This document shows, piece after piece, positions 57,921 to 64,000 of a stretch of 64,000 bases of DNA. The position numbers and the translations under genes are program-made. Source of the stretch: Dryomyza anilis (taxonomy: Eukaryota > Arthropoda > Insecta > Diptera > Dryomyzidae); contig OX638134.1 in assembly GCA_951804985.1 (NCBI GenBank), forward strand, positions 82,005,679-82,069,678, read 5' to 3'. The first letter of the stretch is position 1; each line of letters opens with the position of its first letter. Under the pieces are notes generated by a model that worked only from the letters and a program-made list of their open reading frames with translations, was not told the DNA's origin and made no database searches.

Positions 57921-58680
57921 AATTCAAATTTTCACTAAAAATTCAACTTTTCACTAAAAATTCAATTTTTCACTAAAAATTCAAATTTTCACTAAAAATT
58001 CAATTTTTCACTAAAAATTCAATTTTTCACTAAAAATTCAATTTTTCACTAAAAATTCAATTTTTCACTAAAAATTCAATTTTTCACTAAAAATTCAATT
58101 TTTCACTAAAAATTCAATTTTTCACTAAAAATTCAATTTTTCACTAAAAATTCAATTTTTCACTAAAAATTCAATTTTTCACTAAAAATTCAATTTTTCA
58201 CTAAAAATTCAATTTTTCACTAAAAATTCAATTTTTCACTAAAAATTCAATTTTTCACTAAAAATTCAATTTTTCACTAAAAATTAAATTTTTCACTAAA
58301 AATTCAATTTTTCACTAAAAATTCAATTTTTCACTAAAAATTCAATTTTTCACTAAAAATTCAATTTTTCACTATAAATTCAATTTTTCACTAAAAATTC
58401 AATTTTTCACTAAAAATTCAATTTTTCACTAAAAATTAAATTTTTCACTAAAAATTCAATTTTTCACTAAAAATTCAATTTTCACTAAAAATTCTGTTTT
58501 TCACTTAAAAACAAAATTTCAAATTAAATGTATCACTAAAAATTAAATGGTTCGCTTAAAATTCAATGTATCACTAAAAATTAAATTTTTCAATCAAAAT
58601 TAATTTTTTCACTAAATATTTAACTTTTCACTAAAAATTCAATTTTTCATCAAAAACTAAATTTTCACTCAAAGTTAAAT
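57921..58680 (+). repeat. 19-bp satellite array, orientation 1
   Basis: About 28 near-identical units of CACTAAAAATTCAATTTTT lie at about 57960-58490, with more diverged units on both sides and decay after 58490. Fifteen of the 19 bases (AAAAATTCAATTTTT) form a perfect dyad about a central C. The same unit appears inverted at 59940-60920. Confidence 0.95.
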
Positions 58681-59939
58681 TTTTTTAGTTAAAATAATTT
58701 TTCATTAAATTTTTTAATTTAAGCCTTAGTTTTTTATTCTAAAAATTCCGAAGTTTCTTTTTTTTTTAAATTTATTTTTAATTTTCTGCTTTACAAAAAA
58801 CCTAAAAAATTAATTTCCATTTGCTTTGCTCCCTGAAAATATTAAATATTGCAAAGTCAGCTTTGGTCTTCCTGTGGCAGGATGGGCACATGTTCTACAT
58901 GGGAGCTGGAATTGGAGTTCTCGGGTACTTGGCTTGACTCGATGTGCCGTTGGCTGCCGGTAGACACACTTGTCTCTACCACTGTCCGTTTGTTCCTTCT
59001 GCCGTCTGTCTGTCGTCACTTTAATGACGATGGATGAGGCCCGGCGCAGAATATGCTGCTCAACCGCCGAATCGTCAGGCGACGACTATGGCCATGGCTA
59101 TGATGACGGCAACGGCATGGCAGGGAAACGGCAACGGCGGGTGATTTAATGCCACGAATGTGCATATAAATGACATCGTTTTCTATGCTAAATCCAAAAA
59201 ATAGCGCCGCAGCAGCCGCATTATGTGTGGAAAATGACTGTCAGTGCGAAATATAAAAAAAATATGAATTTTGGCTGGCTGTAGAGGCAAAAGTGGCTGG
59301 CAGTAATGGCAAAACTGGCAAAAGATGTCACGGGTACAGGCAGCTGAAACGGTAGATAGCACCGACAACGTTTGGTAATCATCAGCGACAGACACGTATG
59401 ACTCTGGCTCATGATTAAGCGACGAGCTCAACAAGGTTTTTCGGAATATTTTTGGTACAACGTTGGGCGTCGAAAGAGGGAGGCCATTTGAATAACTTGT
59501 TGGATTTTGTGTCACATTTTTTTTTGTTTTCTAAATTTAAAATTTTCTGCAATTCAAGGAGTACCGCTGAGTGTCAATTATTATTAATACGAATAATATT
59601 AACTGCTGTTTCTTATTATGCAGAAGTTTTTTTTCTTATTTTTAACAACATTCGGTTATTTTTGGGTTGACGTTGTTTTAGATTGTTATAAATCACGTCT
59701 AGCGTCAGAGAAACAATAGAGCAACACGCAATAATGACAACAACAGCAGAAGCAGCAGCAAAAACTACACGACAGCAACAGCAGCTTCTAATGAAAAACA
59801 TGCAGGAAAAACAGCAGCAACAGCATCGTACAACTAAATTTTCCTTTTAACACGAGAAAATCCTCTTACAAAAGGTGAACATTGTGCAGCAGCTGGCACG
59901 AGGAGCCAGATTTAGTGGGCAACCCTAGAATCATAGAAT
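58681..59939. other. Spacer between the inverted 19-bp arrays
   Basis: This is ordinary-looking unique DNA. CAG/CAA repeats at about 59740-59825 lie inside a 38-codon ATG frame (59734-59850) with Q runs and no domain. Minus frames at 59183-59515 (110 residues) are unrecognised. Confidence 0.4.
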
Positions 59940-60920
59940 ATTTTAATTAGTGAAATTTTGTTAATTTAAACCAAAAATTAAGTTTTTAGTTAAAAATTAA
60001 AATTTTATTGAATAATTGAATTTTTAGTGAACATTTTAATATTTAGTGAAAAATTGAATTTTTAGTGAAAAATTGAATTTTTAGTGAAAAATTGAATTTT
60101 TAGTGAAAAATTGAATTTTTAGTGATAAATTGAATTTTTAGTGAAAAATTGTATTTTTAGTGAAAAATTGAATTTTTAGTGAAAAATTGAATTTACAGTG
60201 AAAAATTGAATTTTTAGTGAAAATTTGAATTTTTAGTGAAAAATTGAATTTTTAGTGAAAATTGAATTTTTAGTAAAAATTTGAATTTTTAGTGAAAATT
60301 TGAATTTTTAGTTAAAAATTGAATTTTTAGTAAAAATTTGAATTTTTAGTGAAAATTTGAATTTTTTAATGAAAAATTTAATTTTTAGTGAATAATTGAA
60401 TTTGTAGTAAATAATTGCATTTTTAGTGAAAAATTGAATTTTAAGTGAAAAATTTACTTTTTAGTGAAAAATTTAAATTTTAATGAAAATTGGATTTTTA
60501 GTGAAAAATTGAATTTTTAGTGAAAAATTGAATTTTTAGCGAAAATTTGAATTTATAGTGAAAAATTGAATTTTTAGTGAAAAATTGAATTTTTAGTGAA
60601 AAATTGAATTTATAGTGAAAATTGGATTTTTAGTGAAAAATTGAATTTTTAGTGAAAAATTGAATTTTTAGCGAAAAATTGAATTTATAGTGAAAAATTG
60701 AATTTTTAGTGATAAATTGAATTTTTAGTGAAAAATTGAATTTTTAGTGATAAATTGAATTTTTAGTGAAAAATTGAATTTTTAGTAAAATTGAATTAGT
60801 AGTGAAAAATTGAATTTTTAATGAAAAATTTAATTTGTAGTGAAAAATTAACTTTTTAGTAAAAATTTAAATTTTTATTGGAACAAATTTATTTTTTGTG
60901 AAAATTTTAATTTTTACAAT
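59940..60920 (-). repeat. 19-bp satellite array, orientation 2
   Basis: AAAAATTGAATTTTTAGTG, the exact complement of the unit at 57921-58680, is repeated about 45-50 times with more substitutions and single-base length changes than the first array. Variants include GTGATAAATT and TTTATAGTG. Confidence 0.95.
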
Positions 60921-62340
60921 TTTGATGAATTCTGTGCTTCTAGGATCACACAGCTACTTCATTACGTTTCATTTAAGTGAGTTGTTGTTGAGTTTCGTTG
61001 CGAAGCTTCTGCGTTTCCCCTGTGCTGCCCTCCCTATCATGCGGAACTGAATTCGCACTTTTGCGTCGGTACTGCTGCTGTTGCTGCTCCTGATGTATTT
61101 GCAGCTCCAAAGTGGCACAAATTTGTCCAACACCAGCATCGACAAACATTTTAATGTTGTTCGTTCTTCATCTTGACGCCGGTTGTCGGTGGAGCCGCCT
61201 TTTGCTTTTGCGTGTTGCTGCAATGATAACGTTGCAGGTAGGAGGCAGTAGTTAAAAAAGTCCTTTTGTGAACATGGCAGGAAACTGAACTCAAAGACAG
61301 CAAGAAGCTTTCCGTACTGACGTTCTGTCCCTTCCGCACTTCTCATCCTTCTCATCCCTTCGAGTATTGCGAGTGTGCTGCTACGCGAACGTGTTCACAT
61401 TCAACGAGCGCGAGCTTCGCATCATTCTCTGTTATTATTACCGTTATATTAAAGTCCTTGTACCTTTTATTTGGCAATTTCTCATCTTTCCGTTGCGCAT
61501 ACCATGTGCCTGCAATCGTCGAAGTAATGGGTGGGTCCTGCCATCCAACCAACCATCCATCGCTCACTCACGGTTACAAGTGGAATCGCATTTTTCAAAG
61601 GATTTGCGCAAAATGTGTCCAGAATGCTGTAGCGAACGCATTATGTACCGGTGAAAAGTCCTCGTGCTTATTATCGCCATCATTATCGTTAATGTTACAA
61701 GTACTGGAAGTGCTTACTGCTCAAAAGAAAAGAGTGGGGTGGAGCACGAGATAAACAGTTAGAGTATCCTGTCGCACAGACAAAATGTACTACGAATGGT
61801 TTTCGCGAAAACAAAACGTTTCTTTCTTAGTATTACTTTTTCCCCCCACCCCCAACTATTTGTCGTCGCATGATCTGTGCGACAATTGCGAATTTGCATG
61901 CTTCAAATTGGCAAAGTCGCCGCCGACTGCCGTGACAGCTAAGAATTCGAATTCGGTGAAGCATGTTTTTGGCGACACGTAGGATTAGACTGTAAAAGTT
62001 GGGCGACTTCGTTGGTAATATCTTTGTTTTATAACAGTTGAATATACTATTTTACTTAATATTGAATTACAAAATTTTATCTGGAATTTAATCTAACTAA
62101 TATGACAAAAATCCTATTAAATGTACTTTGTATTTTAACTGATAGAAGAATGAATACGTCAGACTATTACATTTCATGCTATCAGTTATGATCATCATAT
62201 CATAATGGATCAGAAAGAGAGAATTAATTTCAATTTTGAATAAGTATTTTAATAATAGTAGGTATTTTGAATCGGCTTTGAAGATATCGTTGTCACACAA
62301 AAATATTATTTGTCCTTACTTCATTATTTGTCTTCTGAAA
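60921..62340. other. Non-coding segment
   Basis: About 60960-61980 is GC-richer and carries overlapping frames on both strands (60969-61355 minus, 128 residues; 61458-61754 plus, 98), none with a recognised domain. No gene called. Confidence 0.35.
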
Positions 62341-64000
62341 TGGATGAATTGAATCAAGAAATTTTTGTCTTGGAATAAAAATTAATCTGGGATAAACTGC
62401 TTTGAATAGATTTTAATTTCAGGGAAGAATTGTCTAGGGGAAGACTCATCTTTGAAAAGAATTACGACATATCGTATTTTCATAGGGAATAATTATGTCG
62501 GGTATGGATTGTTTTCTTGGATATGCTTAGTCTAGTGGAATAATTGCCTCGGATAGTATTTTCCAGGAAATATATTCTCCGAGTACAATTTTCTCGGAGA
62601 TGGATTTTCTAGTGGAAGAATTGACTTGTGGAGGAATTGTTTGGGAAATAATTGTGTTGGATAAGAATTGTATTGGATAATATTTGCAAGATGAAAAATC
62701 TTATGGAAATAGAGCTTCGAATAACAATAATCTCGAGGAATAATTGCAATGGTAAGAATAGTCTTTGTCTCATGGAAATACGGACTATGTGAAAATGTCT
62801 ATGTGAGTATAGCATCGAGTAATATTTAGCTCATGTAAGATTAGTCTCGTGGAATGGTGGCTTCGGGCAATAATTGTCTAAGGAAGTATTATCCAGGATA
62901 GATTTTCTCGAAATATAAATGTCAAGGGGAAGAATTGTCTTCTTAAATAATTGTTGTAGGGAGGAAAGCATTTTGTCGGGTAAATATTGTCTCGGTGAAA
63001 AGCATTATATCGGGTAAGAAAAGTCTTATTGCCTTAATGAACAACTGTCTTGTAAAAAATTGTCTTGGGCAGGAATTGTCTCGTGTAGAAATTATTGGGA
63101 CTTGTAAGACTTGGGGGAAAAATGTATAGGGATTGAATAGTATTGAGTAAGAATTGTCTCATGAAATAATAAACGCGGGAAATAATATCCTTCAGTCTTG
63201 AGGAAGAATAGTCGTGGAAAAGAATTGTCTCGTGGAATAATTACCTCGGGAAAAAATTGTCTCGGCGAAGAATTGAGAAGAATAGTTTCATGGAATAATT
63301 GCAACTGGAAAGAATTGACTTCGGTAAAAATGCCTTGGTAAAGAATTATTTTGGAAAATAATTGTTTCGGGTAAGAATATTCTCTGTGAATATTTATCTT
63401 GAAATGGACTTGTCTTTGGTAAGAATTGTCTTAGGGTACAAATGTCTCGAAGAAAAATGTCTGGAGCAAGAATAGTATCGTGTAAAAGTTGTCAGAGTTG
63501 AATATAATTATCTCGGCTCAGAATTGTCTCGTTGAATAATTAATTGGTTTGGGGAATAACTGTCTTGAGGTAGAATAGTCGTAGAAAAGAATTGACCCGG
63601 GGAAAAATTGTCTCGTGGAATAACTACCTTGGGAAATAACTGTCTCGGGTATAAATTATCTTATGAAATAATTGTCTCGGATAAGAATTATTTTGGGGAG
63701 TAATTGTCTCGGGTAAGAATTGTCTCGGCTAAGAATTGTCTCGTGGAATACCTACCTTGGGAAACAATTGTCTCGGGGATGAATTGTCTTAGGAAATAAT
63801 TGTCTCGGATATGAATTATTTTGGGGAGTAATTGTCTCGGGTAAGAATTGTCTCGGCTAAGAATTGTGTCGGCTAAGAATTGTCTCGTGGAATACCTACC
63901 TTGGGAAAAAATTGACTCGGGGATGAATTGCCTTAGGAAATAATTGTCTCGGATAAGAATTATTTTAGGAAATAATTGTCTCGGTGAAGAATAACGTCGG
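62341..64000 (+). repeat. 16-bp minisatellite array with higher-order structure, open at the window end
   Basis: The unit is GAATTGTCTCGGNTAA (16 bp), very degenerate before about 63000 and cleaner towards the end. A block marked by TCGTGGAATACCTACCTTGG-like sequence starts at 63613, 63741 and 63885, giving spacings of 128 (8 units) and 144 (9 units, one extra GAATTGTGTCGGCTAA). The array continues beyond the window. Confidence 0.85.

Overview
The window looks like non-coding nuclear DNA from a higher fly (Diptera, probably a schizophoran). The DNA is strongly AT-rich, no open frame has convincing protein character except one broken retrotransposon piece, and there are many CA, CAG/CAA and GTCT microsatellites. 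Two copies (plus a decayed third) of a dispersed repeat resemble, from memory, one common in fly genomes. I found no intact host gene, tRNA, rRNA or CRISPR array. It may be intergenic, or inside a large intron; the sequence does not decide this.

Most of what can be named is mobile or tandem DNA. I label the families myself; none of the labels is an established name. Family A (ends CACAGAAAAAA, palindromic TTCATCATATTGATGAA blocks) occurs at 718, 4136, 10980, 15288, 17225, 21536 and 23022, with lone arms at 36513 and 51654 and a chimera at 20161. Family B (11692, 23353) is a fold-back made from A right arms. Family C (41684) is a longer relative. Family D (1226, 44045, 55343) has CACGGAGGGAAA-type ends and internal tandem repeats. 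Families E (24594, 52743) and F (46760, and an older one before 35397) also have CAC...GTG ends. Most of these are flanked by TA. Unrelated inverted-repeat elements are G (46159), H (7059, with a perfect 9-bp target duplication), M (27176) and fold-back family K (27901, 45700, 54470). A tRNA-derived SINE is present four times (3050, 15668, 16682, 40507), two copies with clear target duplications. A LINE reverse-transcriptase fragment (8170-9390) is split by a 743-bp dispersed repeat L whose removal restores the frame.

Tandem arrays: 25.4-25.8 kb (204-bp repeat), 30.1-30.4 kb (14-bp unit), 30.6-30.9 kb (identical 139-bp duplication), 31.4-33.4 kb (about 130-bp unit with a roughly 698-bp higher-order period, derived from the left arm of family A), 39.5-41.3 kb (17-bp unit, with a SINE inside), 51.9-52.4 kb, 57.9-58.7 kb and 59.9-60.9 kb (one 19-bp unit in opposite orientations), and 62.3-64.0 kb (16-bp unit with 128/144-bp higher order, running off the end).

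The best candidate for something undescribed is the link between the small transposons and the tandem arrays. Single arms of family A appear to be swapped, inverted into fold-backs, expanded as a 21-bp run at one terminus, and amplified into a 2-kb array with higher-order structure. This reads as several stages of satellite birth from a MITE in one 64-kb window. Everything here comes from reading by eye; boundaries are good to a few bases where a target duplication is stated and to tens of bases elsewhere.
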